Shown: one piece after another, positions 1 through 6,876 of the stretch
Numbering within the stretch: position 1 is the first letter of the stretch
How the letters are laid out: each line of letters begins with the position of its first letter
From: Paenibacillus pabuli
Lineage (GTDB): Bacteria; Bacillota; Bacilli; Paenibacillales; Paenibacillaceae
Assembly: GCF_039831995.1 (NCBI RefSeq)
Contig: NZ_JBDOIO010000003.1
Coordinates: 310,001-374,000 of the forward strand
DNA length: 64,000 bases
Direction: 5' to 3'
Notes under the pieces: model-generated
Told to the model about the DNA's origin: nothing
Database searches by the model: none
Seen by the model: only the letters and a program-made list of their open reading frames with translations
Translations under genes and position numbers: made by a program

Positions 1-141
1 AGGACCTGCCAAGTGCAGATCCCCAATCCATCCTGGTATATTCACGTTTTATTTAAGCCGATTACTGCAATGGCAAAGGTGCCTGGCTTCGAAATGGATA
101 GGGAATGGGACTGTAAGCCCACGCCTCAATCTTATTCATGA
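1..141 (+). CDS. C-terminal end of an unidentified protein (truncated by window edge)
   Basis: A reading frame is open from the first base of the window to a TGA at 139-141, giving 46 residues with protein-like composition, including Trp, Cys and Pro (for example W-Y-I-H-V near residue 12 and the ending K-P-T-P-Q-S-Y-S). An internal ATG at 70 has no ribosome binding site, so the frame is best read as the 3-prime end of a gene that begins left of the window. I do not recognise the family. It is followed after 70 bases by the DUF1232 gene on the same strand without an obvious terminator between them. The alternative is a chance open frame. Confidence 0.45.
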   Translation, partial: RTCQVQIPNPSWYIHVLFKPITAMAKVPGFEMDREWDCKPTPQSYS

Positions 142-210
142 TTTGCTACCAAACCGGATGTGAATGGTTTATGATCTAGTCATGACAATGACAAGCGGTG
201 AGGGTAGAAG

Positions 211-609
211 ATGAAACAAGTTAAATGGATGGATAAAGTAAAAGCCATGGCGCGGGAGATCAAGAGGAATGTATTCGTCTTGTACCTGGCGTACAAGGAT
301 CCTCGGGTATCTTGGTATGCAAAATTATTTGCGGTCGGCGTGGTCGCTTACGCATTCAGTCCGATAGACCTGATTCCTGATTTTATTCCTGTTCTTGGGT
401 ATCTCGATGACCTGATTATAGTTCCGTTAGGCATTACAATTGCTTTGAAGCTGATTCCACAAGAAGTCATCCGGGATTGCAGGGACAAAGCGGAGGAGAT
501 TCGAAAAAACGGTAAACCCACAAATTGGATTGTTGGAGGATTGTTTATTTTTATATGGATCGTGTTTGCCATCTGGATCGGCTTGATCTGTTATAAACTT
601 TTTATTTAG
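211..609 (+). CDS. DUF1232 (YkvA family) small membrane protein
   Basis: A 132-residue protein with the DUF1232 signature: a basic N-terminal helix (K-x-x-A-R-E-I-K-R), then W-Y-A-K-L-F-A (residues 35-41) and the core Y-A-F-S-P-I-D-L-I-P-D-F-I-P-V-L-G-Y-L-D-D (about 47-67), continuing into a hydrophobic stretch. A second hydrophobic segment (about 105-130) closes the protein, so it is probably membrane-bound. Family members are widespread and lack a well-established function. The start ATG follows GGTGAGGG. The gene is followed directly by a strong terminator, so it is monocistronic or the last gene of a unit entering from the left. Confidence 0.88.
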   Translation: MKQVKWMDKVKAMAREIKRNVFVLYLAYKDPRVSWYAKLFAVGVVAYAFSPIDLIPDFIPVLGYLDDLIIVPLGITIALKLIPQEVIRDCRDKAEEIRKNGKPTNWIVGGLFIFIWIVFAIWIGLICYKLFI

Positions 610-625
610 AGTTGGTGGAATGCAA

Positions 626-669
626 ATGCCCATCTGAACTAACCGATTCAGATGGGCATCTTCTTTTTG
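626..669 (+). terminator. Intrinsic terminator after the DUF1232 gene
   Basis: Perfect 13-bp stem (626-638 with 647-659), 8-base loop, then CTTCTTTTTG. It lies between convergent genes and may also serve the MerR gene, but the T-rich side is on the plus strand. Confidence 0.85.
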
Positions 670-689
670 TTAAATAAGCATTCGATATA

Positions 690-1067
690 CTACTTGGTGT
701 CGATGTGAAAGATACCAATTTCGTTGTAATGCTCCAGCTTATAGTCAATCGTGCCAAGACTGCAGTTCAGCGTATCCATTTGTTTCAGAATATTTTGCCG
801 ATGCTGCTCCAACATAATCTTGCGCTGTTCACTGGTGGAAGAGCCCTCCAGGCATAGCAGCATAAATGCTTTAATGTCCTCCAAGGACATGCCGCTGTCC
901 TTCAGGCAGCGGACCAACTCCAACCAGCATATATCCATTTCGGAATATCTGCGTGTACCGTATTCCGTCTTTTTCAGCAAAGGCATTAAACCTGCTCTAT
1001 CGTAGAAACGCAAAGTGGAAGGCGGCAAATGGGTGCGCTCCGCCACTTGTTTAATCGTAAATTCCAA
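690..1067 (-). CDS. MerR family transcriptional regulator
   Basis: A 125-residue regulator. An N-terminal winged helix-turn-helix (F-T-I-K-Q-V-A-E-R-T-H-L-P-P-S-T-L-R-F-Y-D-R-A-G-L, residues 3-27) is followed by a wing, the D-I-C-W-L-E-L-V-R-C-L helix and a dimerising coiled coil. It is short, without an extended effector domain, like the small MerR proteins that sit beside oxidoreductases. The start is taken as TTG at 1067 because an AAGGAAG ribosome binding site lies 6 bases upstream; the longer frame would add 33 unrelated residues. It is divergent from an aldo-keto reductase and the shared region carries a MerR-type promoter, so it very probably controls that gene. Confidence 0.9.
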   Translation of the reverse strand: MEFTIKQVAERTHLPPSTLRFYDRAGLMPLLKKTEYGTRRYSEMDICWLELVRCLKDSGMSLEDIKAFMLLCLEGSSTSEQRKIMLEQHRQNILKQMDTLNCSLGTIDYKLEHYNEIGIFHIDTK

Positions 1068-1102
1068 GCAAATCTTCCTTTCAAAAAAATCGATTGAATG
1101 GC

Positions 1103-1133
1103 TTGACTTAAACCTAAGTTTAACCACTATCCT
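1103..1133 (+). promoter_or_regulatory. MerR-type promoter/operator of the aldo-keto reductase
   Basis: The -35 element TTGACT (1103-1108) and -10 element TATCCT (1128-1133) are separated by 19 bp, the over-long spacer that MerR proteins correct. Inside the spacer is the dyad TTAAAC-CTAA-GTTTAA (1108-1123). Confidence 0.8.
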
Positions 1134-1202
1134 AAGATTGTTCAATAGAGCGTTTTCAGGAGACAAGCTCGCATTTTACCATTCAATGAAGGAGTGATTT
1201 TG

Positions 1203-2174
1203 TTGAAGTACAGAAGACTAGGCAGAAGCGGATTGAAAGTGAGCGAGATTGGATTGGGAAGCTGGCTGACCTATGGATCGGCTACATCAGAGGAAGCGGC
1301 ACGCGCTTGTATGCATAAGGCGTATGAACTGGGTATCAACTTCTTCGATACATCCAATTCCTACCCTGGTGCGGAGGAGGTGATGGGCAGCACGTTGAAG
1401 CAGTATGCACGCAGCAGTTATGTACTTGCCACGAAGCTGTTTTTCCCGCAAGGATCGGGACCGAATGATCGTGGTTTATCCCGCAAACACATCATGGAGC
1501 AGTGTGAGGCGAGCCTTAAGCGATTGGGTACCGATTACATTGATTTATACCAATGCCATCGCTTTGATTCTGAAACACCCATTGAGGAAACGCTTAGAGC
1601 ATTGGATGACTTGCAAGCACAAGGCAAAATTTTGTATGCGGGTGTCAGCGAATGGACGGCAGCACAGATTGCGGAAGCCTCTGGTATCGGCAAACGCCTG
1701 AATCTGCGTCCGTTAATCTCGAATCAGCCGATCTATAACATGTTTGAGCGTTATATTGAGAGAGAAGGCATTATTAGACAATGCGAGCAGGAAGGGCAGG
1801 GCCTTATCGTATTTTCTCCACTGGCACAAGGTGTATTGACGGGTAAATACAAACCTGGACAGCAGATCCCCGAAGGAACGCGGGCCTCTAATGACCAAAC
1901 GAATGGAGTTATCAACAGTTATCTGCGTGAAGACGTACTCCAATGTACTGCACAGCTATCGGAACTGGCTAATGAACTTGGTGCAACGTTGTCGCAGTTT
2001 GCTTTGGCATGGATTCTGCGTCAGCCTGTTGTAAGTTCAGCCATCATTGGCTCCAGCAGACCGGCACAAATTGAAGAAAACATCCAAGCGACCGAGCTGG
2101 AACTTACGTCTGATATCATTGATCAAACAGAGAAGATTCTGTCGTCGATCAGCCATTTTGCACCGCTGAGATAG
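1203..2174 (+). CDS. Aldo/keto reductase (AKR, KCNAB/YhdN-like)
   Basis: A 323-residue NADPH-dependent aldo-keto reductase with a TIM-barrel fold, cytoplasmic. The catalytic tetrad is visible as Asp49 (F-F-D-T), Tyr54 (N-S-Y-P-G), Lys78 (A-T-K) and His119 (Q-C-H-R). The C-terminal cofactor motif S-S-A-I-I-G-S-S-R-P-A-Q-I-E-E-N is typical of the voltage-gated potassium channel beta-subunit-like branch. The start is taken as TTG 1203, 8 bases behind AAGGAG; GTG 1194 overlaps that site. The gene is driven by the MerR-type promoter at 1103-1133, which suggests induction by a small molecule, perhaps an electrophile or aldehyde. The physiological substrate cannot be read from the sequence. Confidence 0.92.
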   Translation: MKYRRLGRSGLKVSEIGLGSWLTYGSATSEEAARACMHKAYELGINFFDTSNSYPGAEEVMGSTLKQYARSSYVLATKLFFPQGSGPNDRGLSRKHIMEQCEASLKRLGTDYIDLYQCHRFDSETPIEETLRALDDLQAQGKILYAGVSEWTAAQIAEASGIGKRLNLRPLISNQPIYNMFERYIEREGIIRQCEQEGQGLIVFSPLAQGVLTGKYKPGQQIPEGTRASNDQTNGVINSYLREDVLQCTAQLSELANELGATLSQFALAWILRQPVVSSAIIGSSRPAQIEENIQATELELTSDIIDQTEKILSSISHFAPLR

Positions 2175-2261
2175 AAATCGGTTTAAGTGTCAGGTTCATT
2201 TCAGATGAAGGCAGAATTACAAGCGGGTATGAAACCGAATATCGTTTTGCATGAATAGGTT

Positions 2262-2286
2262 AGTCAGTATTTACTGGCTGGCCTTT
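2262..2286 (+). terminator. Probable terminator of the aldo-keto reductase gene
   Basis: Short stem AGTCAG/CTGGCT (2262-2267 with 2274-2279, one G-T pair) followed by GGCCTTTTTGG. It sits about 90 bases after the stop codon. Confidence 0.55.
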
Positions 2287-2641
2287 TTGGTCATAGTTAA
2301 TGTTTTCAAACGATTTAAGAAGAAAGAATCCTTTTTATTTTTGCTGAAAAAAGTTCTCTTTCCGATTACCGTACCGTTTAGATAAGATTTTAATTGTTTT
2401 TCATTGCCATGGCTTAACTTGCGTACTCATCGTGTTAGTTGAAGTTAGTTTTTTATTTGGAATGGTAATATGCAAGAAGAAAGTAATTTAAGTCCGTACC
2501 ATTTCAAGTTATAATTTGAAGATATAGGTACTTTATTCTTGGGTTACGCCTTGATTATACCGAATATGAATAATCTATAGAATAAAAATCTGTTGTGCTC
2601 TGTTATAGGGAAAATAAATAAAATACTTTGGATGGTGCAGC
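2287..2641. other. AT-rich intergenic stretch
   Basis: About 350 bases without a convincing gene. The composition is clearly more AT-rich than the aldo-keto reductase before it and continues into the following gene. No clean sigma-A promoter with good -35 and -10 elements could be picked out. Confidence 0.5.
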
Positions 2642-3406
2642 ATGTTTACTTATAAAGAATATGAAGAGATCATTAGAGTACTCAAAGAAACGGGACTTCC
2701 CATTTTAGACTATTCAGAGATTACGGAAGCAACAAAATCTTTTGTTATCCTTAGACATGATGTTGAATTCTCTTTATCTAGAGCACATATACTAGCCTAT
2801 TTTGAGTCGAATCATTTGGATATTAGATCTTCATACTTCATTCAAATATCGAATAACTGTTATAACCCCTTTTCTGAAGAGAACATATCAATAATAAGGG
2901 ATATTATTCGCATGGGTCATCGAATTGGACTACATTATCACTTACCAAAGAATAACAACGGCGACATAGTAAATGGAATAAAAAAAGAACTAGATATTTT
3001 ATCGTGTTTTATTGGGACTCCGATAGACCGTTTTTCGATCCACAGGCCCACGAAGTTAATTTTGTCTTTGGATTTACAAATAGACAACGTAATAAACAGC
3101 TATGCCAGTAGATATTTTAATTACTGCCACGACAATAATTTAATTAATACAAACAAGTCCGACATATTTTATTTATCGGATTCTCAACATAAATGGAAAT
3201 TTGGATATCCTAACGCAGAGCTGCTTGAAGGTGTGCAACGTGTTCAAATTTTAACTCATCCTTACTCTTGGAGTGAGATGGGGAGTTCATCAGATGATAA
3301 CTTTGAGACTCTTTTCATGGAAAAGAAGCACGAGCTATTGAATTCGATGAATATGGAATGCAGCCATTTTCCTTATGAAAGAATGAAATTATTTGAAAAT
3401 TTATGA
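2642..3406 (+). CDS. Polysaccharide deacetylase-like (NodB fold) protein
   Basis: A 254-residue protein that resembles the NodB/polysaccharide deacetylase fold. It has the metal-site-like strand V-I-L-R-H-D-V-E-F-S (about 35-44), the second motif G-H-R-I-G-L-H-Y-H (about 95-103), then S-I-H-R-P and I-L-T-H-P-Y-S-W (about 195). Such proteins often sit in surface-polysaccharide clusters, but none is adjacent here. There is no signal peptide, so a cytoplasmic role is likely. The DNA is distinctly AT-rich compared with both flanks, a sign of acquisition or of relaxed composition. The ATG follows GGATGGTGCAGC, a weak ribosome binding site. Enzyme activity and substrate are unknown. Confidence 0.7.
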   Translation: MFTYKEYEEIIRVLKETGLPILDYSEITEATKSFVILRHDVEFSLSRAHILAYFESNHLDIRSSYFIQISNNCYNPFSEENISIIRDIIRMGHRIGLHYHLPKNNNGDIVNGIKKELDILSCFIGTPIDRFSIHRPTKLILSLDLQIDNVINSYASRYFNYCHDNNLINTNKSDIFYLSDSQHKWKFGYPNAELLEGVQRVQILTHPYSWSEMGSSSDDNFETLFMEKKHELLNSMNMECSHFPYERMKLFENL

Positions 3407-3534
3407 TCATTTAATATTAAAGGGGCCATAAGTTCCATACTGCAGAGAATACCGCACGGATGCCTCATTCGCACAGGCAAGCAGTCCATTTATTGCGTAA
3501 ACTACAGGAGATTCAGTAGAGCGAGGTGAATTTT

Positions 3535-4068
3535 ATGGCTAACATCAACGATATACGCTTAAAGGCAAAGCGATATAAGGCCAAACCCGTCTGCGTGACT
3601 CTTCATAATGGTGAAACATACGTTGGTTATATCGCTGAAGTGAATAACGGTGGAGTGGTGTTAACTGGTGTAGGAACGGTATCGGGCACTCCGACAACAG
3701 GAGGCACTTCCCAGCGTTCTAACCGAAACCGGAAAGTTGTTTCAGGCAGTAAGGGAGGTTCCTCTCAGAAAAGAAAACAGGGTAAAGGTACTCGTAAGGG
3801 GCCTACCCGTTCGCGCCAAATGCCGCAAGCCCAGGTTTCGTCCTTTCTGCCCATGATGGGTTCCTTGTTTGGCGGGCTCGGTGGCGGGGCCTCTGCTGGA
3901 GGTGTAGGAGGATTACTTGGCGGAGGAATGCGGTTATTCGGCATGATCCAACAATTCGTGCCCGTCGTGAAAATGGGCTATGGTATGATCAAGTCCATCA
4001 AGCCGTTCATGGGTGCCGTCCAAGGTCTCATGGCTGGGCCTAGTCAGGCCGAACAGGAAGAGGCATAA
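3535..4068 (+). CDS. Protein with N-terminal Sm-like motif, basic linker and Gly-rich tail
   Basis: A 177-residue protein of unknown function. Residues about 5-48 (A-K-R-Y-K-A-K-P-V-C-V-T-L-H-N-G-E-T-Y-V, then G-Y-I-A-E-V-N-N-G-G-V-V-L) have the beta-strand pattern of an Sm/LSm or Hfq-like core. A strongly basic Ser/Lys/Arg segment follows (about 65-105), then a Gly-rich hydrophobic region (about 115-145) with G-G-L-G-G-G-A-S-A-G-G-V-G-G, and a C-terminal helix. Start ATG 3535 lies 6 bases behind GAGGTG; the in-frame GTG 3526 overlaps that site. It is monocistronic with its own terminator. RNA binding or a spore/surface role are both possible. Confidence 0.75.
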   Translation: MANINDIRLKAKRYKAKPVCVTLHNGETYVGYIAEVNNGGVVLTGVGTVSGTPTTGGTSQRSNRNRKVVSGSKGGSSQKRKQGKGTRKGPTRSRQMPQAQVSSFLPMMGSLFGGLGGGASAGGVGGLLGGGMRLFGMIQQFVPVVKMGYGMIKSIKPFMGAVQGLMAGPSQAEQEEA

Positions 4069-4083
4069 TTCGATCGATTTACG

Positions 4084-4109
4084 GCCCCTTTGGGGGCTTT
4101 TCTTTTTTT
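4084..4109 (+). terminator. Intrinsic terminator
   Basis: GC-rich stem GCCCC/GGGGC (4084-4088 with 4093-4097) followed by TTTTCTTTTTTTC, 16 bases after the Sm-like gene. Confidence 0.85.
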
Positions 4110-4166
4110 CGTTGTTGTCTAAGTTTGAGCCAGAGATCTGGCGCAGGAAAGATTTTGAATCCCTTT

Positions 4167-4622
4167 CTATTGTTCTGGATATACAAATACCTTCTTGAAC
4201 AGAAGGCCGTAAACGTACGCTAGAAGTAAAGGAAGAATGTAGGAGAGGGCAGTCCAGTAGATATTCCATCCATTGAAGTACACCACTCTTCCCATTTCTT
4301 TTGCCAACCACTCAATGAGGGTTAGAATTAAAGATGTAATTAATATGGCCAGCCAGGGTTTTGCGCCTTTTTTGAGGATTGCAAGCATCATGAGACACCC
4401 TGAGATGGGGTAGATGCCCAGATCCATTGGGAGAGCGGTATAGGACTGATTATTGGAGTTAGGGAGGATATTCCAGAAAAAGTTAAAACCAACATCGTTG
4501 ATGCAAGAAGAAGCAGCTACTCCCAACGGATAAAAAACAAGTAGGATTTTGGGATGTCTTCGTAAGATCCATCCACCAATTAGAACAGGAATAATAAAAC
4601 CCAGAATAATATTCCCTAACAT
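4167..4622 (-). CDS. Multi-pass membrane protein, CBO0543-like
   Basis: A 151-residue hydrophobic protein with about five predicted transmembrane segments. It opens with M-L-G-N-I-I-L-G-F-I-I-P and contains F-Y-P-L-G-V-A-A-S-S-C-I-N-D and a P-M-D-L-G-I-Y-P loop, a pattern I associate with the uncharacterised CBO0543 family of Firmicute membrane proteins; that match is from memory and moderate. The start at 4622 is chosen because GAGGAGGG lies just upstream; the longer frame would add 11 residues across that site. It reads toward the Sm-like gene, with no strong terminator of its own seen. Function unknown. Confidence 0.65.
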   Translation of the reverse strand: MLGNIILGFIIPVLIGGWILRRHPKILLVFYPLGVAASSCINDVGFNFFWNILPNSNNQSYTALPMDLGIYPISGCLMMLAILKKGAKPWLAILITSLILTLIEWLAKEMGRVVYFNGWNIYWTALSYILPLLLAYVYGLLFKKVFVYPEQ

Positions 4623-4749
4623 ACAATCCCTCCTCATATTCATCAACTGTAACAATTTCTTATTATTGACTGGACTTGTACATTTTATAAAGAATGAAGC
4701 TAAGGAGTAAGGAGGGAATATGGTTTAAGACAGCTAGCCACTGTACCCG

Positions 4750-4977
4750 TTAATCCGTTTTATTTTTATCCTCAAGAAGGGTATTGAGTTTTTGGTTTAA
4801 CATCTCTAATTTTTTATCATAGTGCCGATACGTAATAAACCCGATTACGGCTTTAACTGCAAAAAATAATATTGCCGCAATAACGATCAGAACGTAATTA
4901 TGTGCAATCTGCTTGAGCCATTCATTTAACCCATTCAATCTCTGATAGCCTTCTCTCTGCAAAGTACTTAGATACAT
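4750..4977 (-). CDS. Small single-span membrane protein with C-terminal coiled coil
   Basis: About 75 residues: an amphipathic N-terminal part (L-N-G-L-N-E-W-L-K-Q), one transmembrane helix (Y-V-L-I-V-I-A-A-I-L-F-F-A-V-K-A-V-I-G-F-I), then a charged heptad-like tail (Y-D-K-K-L-E-M-L-N-Q-K-L-N-T-L-L-E-D). The ATG at 4977 is used; an in-frame TTG at 4995 would add six residues. Neither has a good ribosome binding site, which lowers confidence. Function unknown; the topology resembles small membrane-anchored scaffold or regulatory peptides. Confidence 0.5.
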   Translation of the reverse strand: MYLSTLQREGYQRLNGLNEWLKQIAHNYVLIVIAAILFFAVKAVIGFITYRHYDKKLEMLNQKLNTLLEDKNKTD

Positions 4978-5113
4978 CTTTATAGAATGAACCAATACGA
5001 AGAAATTATTACCTTACAAAAAATTAAATCCGCATTGGCGGGATAGTTAAGCGCGTTTCTTTGCGTTATTATAAATGAATGGTTTACACTAAAGGGGTTC
5101 AAAGTGGAGCATC

Positions 5114-5302
5114 TTTCTATTTCTGAACACCGACGATTTTTGGAGAGATTATAATGAAATGGTCTCCAAAAGGATAGAATTTGTTAGAGAACCAAAAGAA
5201 CAATCTTACGGAATAGTTGCTGTATTTAAAGACTTATATGGTAACTTGTGGGATCTGTTGGAAATGAACAAGGATCATCCCATCTCCAAACGAGTCAGGT
5301 AG
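5114..5302 (+). pseudogene. C-terminal remnant of a VOC (glyoxalase/bleomycin resistance) protein
   Basis: Read from 5114, the frame gives F-L-F-L-N-T-D-D-F-W-R-D-Y-N-E-M, then I-E-F-V-R-E-P-K-E-Q-S-Y-G-I-V-A-V-F-K-D-L-Y-G-N-L-W-D-L-L-E, ending at TAG 5300-5302. The tail D-L-Y-G-N-x-W-D-L-L-E with its metal-ligand Glu is the standard end of a VOC-superfamily domain. The N-terminal half is missing: the frame meets TAA at 5090-5092 and has no start. Upstream bases in a neighbouring frame read Q-S-G-A-S-F-Y-F, which may be the continuation before a frameshift. It is not expected to make a functional product. Confidence 0.75.
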
Positions 5303-5398
5303 GTTTAGCTTAGCGTTATGGGACCCATTTACATTGTGTGAGTTTTTCGAGAGAATAACATTGATGAAGTTCATTGATGATAAAAGATAGTGAGGTAG

Positions 5399-6145
<747 letters not shown>

Positions 6146-6168
6146 TGAGCTCAAGAGCGTTGAAGAAG

Positions 6169-6199
6169 GTCGATTTCCTTTGTGAAATCGGCTTTTTTT
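6169..6199 (+). terminator. Intrinsic terminator of map
   Basis: 9-bp stem GTCGATTTC/GAAATCGGC (6169-6177 with 6184-6192, one G-T pair) and seven T residues. Confidence 0.9.
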
Positions 6200-6203
6200 G
6201 TGT

Positions 6204-6239
6204 CCCAGGTTCTTGTTTTAGGCAAGACAAGAACCTGGG
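6204..6239. repeat. Perfect 13-bp inverted repeat
   Basis: CCCAGGTTCTTGT (6204-6216) is repeated in inverse orientation at 6227-6239 around a 10-base centre. It starts 5 bases after the map terminator and has no T-tract on either side, so it is not a plain terminator. It may be a second stem stabilising the 3-prime end, an operator or a leftover of a small mobile repeat. Confidence 0.7.
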
Positions 6240-6292
6240 CATGTTATTTCAGGCTTGTACCGAATCAATAGGGGCAGCAGGTTGTTTCTATT

Positions 6293-6507
6293 CTAGTTTA
6301 CCTGGATATTAATGCGGGTACTACTTTCTCCAACTTTTCTCTTGTCGACAACTACGATGGACATACCCTGGTCACAAAGGATATTTGCACACTGGCCACC
6401 CGAACTTCCAGCGCCAATAATGAGTACATCGCAGGCTATGTCCTCCTCCAGCTTAGGATAAGAGGGGGATTAGCAATTGTTGTCGGCCAGTACAATTTAC
6501 CGCTCAT
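6293..6507 (-). pseudogene. N-terminal remnant of an FAD-dependent oxidoreductase
   Basis: On the minus strand an ATG at 6507, behind GGAAGAG, begins M-S-G-K-L-Y-W-P-T-T-I-A-N-P-P. The frame then breaks in a run of five C (plus-strand 6464-6468). In the next frame it continues S-Y-P-K-L-E-E-D-I-A-C-D-V-L-I-I-G-A-G-S-S-G-G, a Rossmann FAD-binding motif, then I-V-V-V-D-K-R-K-V-G-E-S-S-T and stops at TAG 6293-6295. Adding one C to the run would restore a single frame. The part after about residue 70 is missing, while members of this D-amino-acid-oxidase-like family usually exceed 350 residues. Confidence 0.8.
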
Positions 6508-6741
6508 TTGAGTCTCTTCCTTATACATATTTGGTACGTAGTATGGACACTTTGCTGCAACGCGATGCAAAACCAGGCATATTGGAGCATCGTACTCCAG
6601 ACCCAGCCGATACAGGTGACTGGGAGAGGATCCAGCTTATCCATAGTGACATGTTTTATACTCCATAGTAGTTCCCCTTACATGCGAAACATGTTACTAT
6701 TTAAGTGCTTTAAGGTTTTTCAATATAAGGAGCGCTTAAAT

Positions 6742-6771
6742 ATGATCATCCAATTCATTCGTTTAAGGTAA
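6742..6771 (+). CDS. 9-residue leader peptide M-I-I-Q-F-I-R-L-R
   Basis: ATG at 6742 lies 9 bases behind a consensus AAGGAG. The codons are ATG ATC ATC CAA TTC ATT CGT TTA AGG, then TAA. The peptide ends in Arg-Leu-Arg, the +X+ motif at which macrolide-bound ribosomes are known to stall (as in the ErmD leader). It lies directly ahead of a terminator hairpin and an rRNA methyltransferase gene. Existence of the ORF and ribosome binding site is seen in the sequence; the regulatory role is inferred. Confidence 0.6.
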   Translation: MIIQFIRLR

Positions 6772-6775
6772 TGAC

Positions 6776-6842
6776 AGGTACAGCTCACATACCCCGGAAT
6801 TTTTAAAACAAGATGCCGGGTTTGTTTGACTGTGCCTTTTTT
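6776..6842 (+). terminator. Leader terminator (attenuator) before the rRNA methyltransferase
   Basis: Outer stem AGGTACAG/CTGTGCCT (6776-6783 with 6830-6837, one G-T pair), inner stem CCCGG/CCGGG (6793-6797 with 6816-6820), then TTTTTT. It lies between the leader ORF and the methyltransferase start. Confidence 0.65.
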
Positions 6843-6876
6843 CGTTGACCTAATACGAATGAAAGGGTGCTTTTTT

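Larger units (their letters stand above)
6700..6876 (+). promoter_or_regulatory. Leader region with ribosome-stalling type attenuator for the rRNA methyltransferase
   Basis: The leader holds, in order: a 10-bp hairpin TTTAAGTGCT/AGCGCTTAAA (6700-6709 with 6731-6740); AAGGAG (6727-6732); the 9-codon ORF at 6742-6771; a terminator hairpin (6776-6842); and the methyltransferase ribosome binding site AAAGGG (6862-6867). Leader ORF bases 6754-6762 are exactly complementary to 6855-6863, just before and overlapping that ribosome binding site. A ribosome stalled on the last leader codons would break this pairing, as in erm-type attenuation. The fold is drawn by eye. Confidence 0.65.

Noticed and set aside
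2200..2256. 17-codon ORF after the aldo-keto reductase
   Set aside because: No ribosome binding site and no similarity; likely chance.
6477..6668. 63-codon plus-strand ORF
   Set aside because: No family resemblance and no ribosome binding site; it overlaps the better-supported FAD-oxidoreductase remnant on the other strand.
6826..6876. rRNA methyltransferase start at TTG 6826
   Set aside because: It lies inside the leader terminator and lacks a ribosome binding site; GTG 6877 follows AAAGGG.
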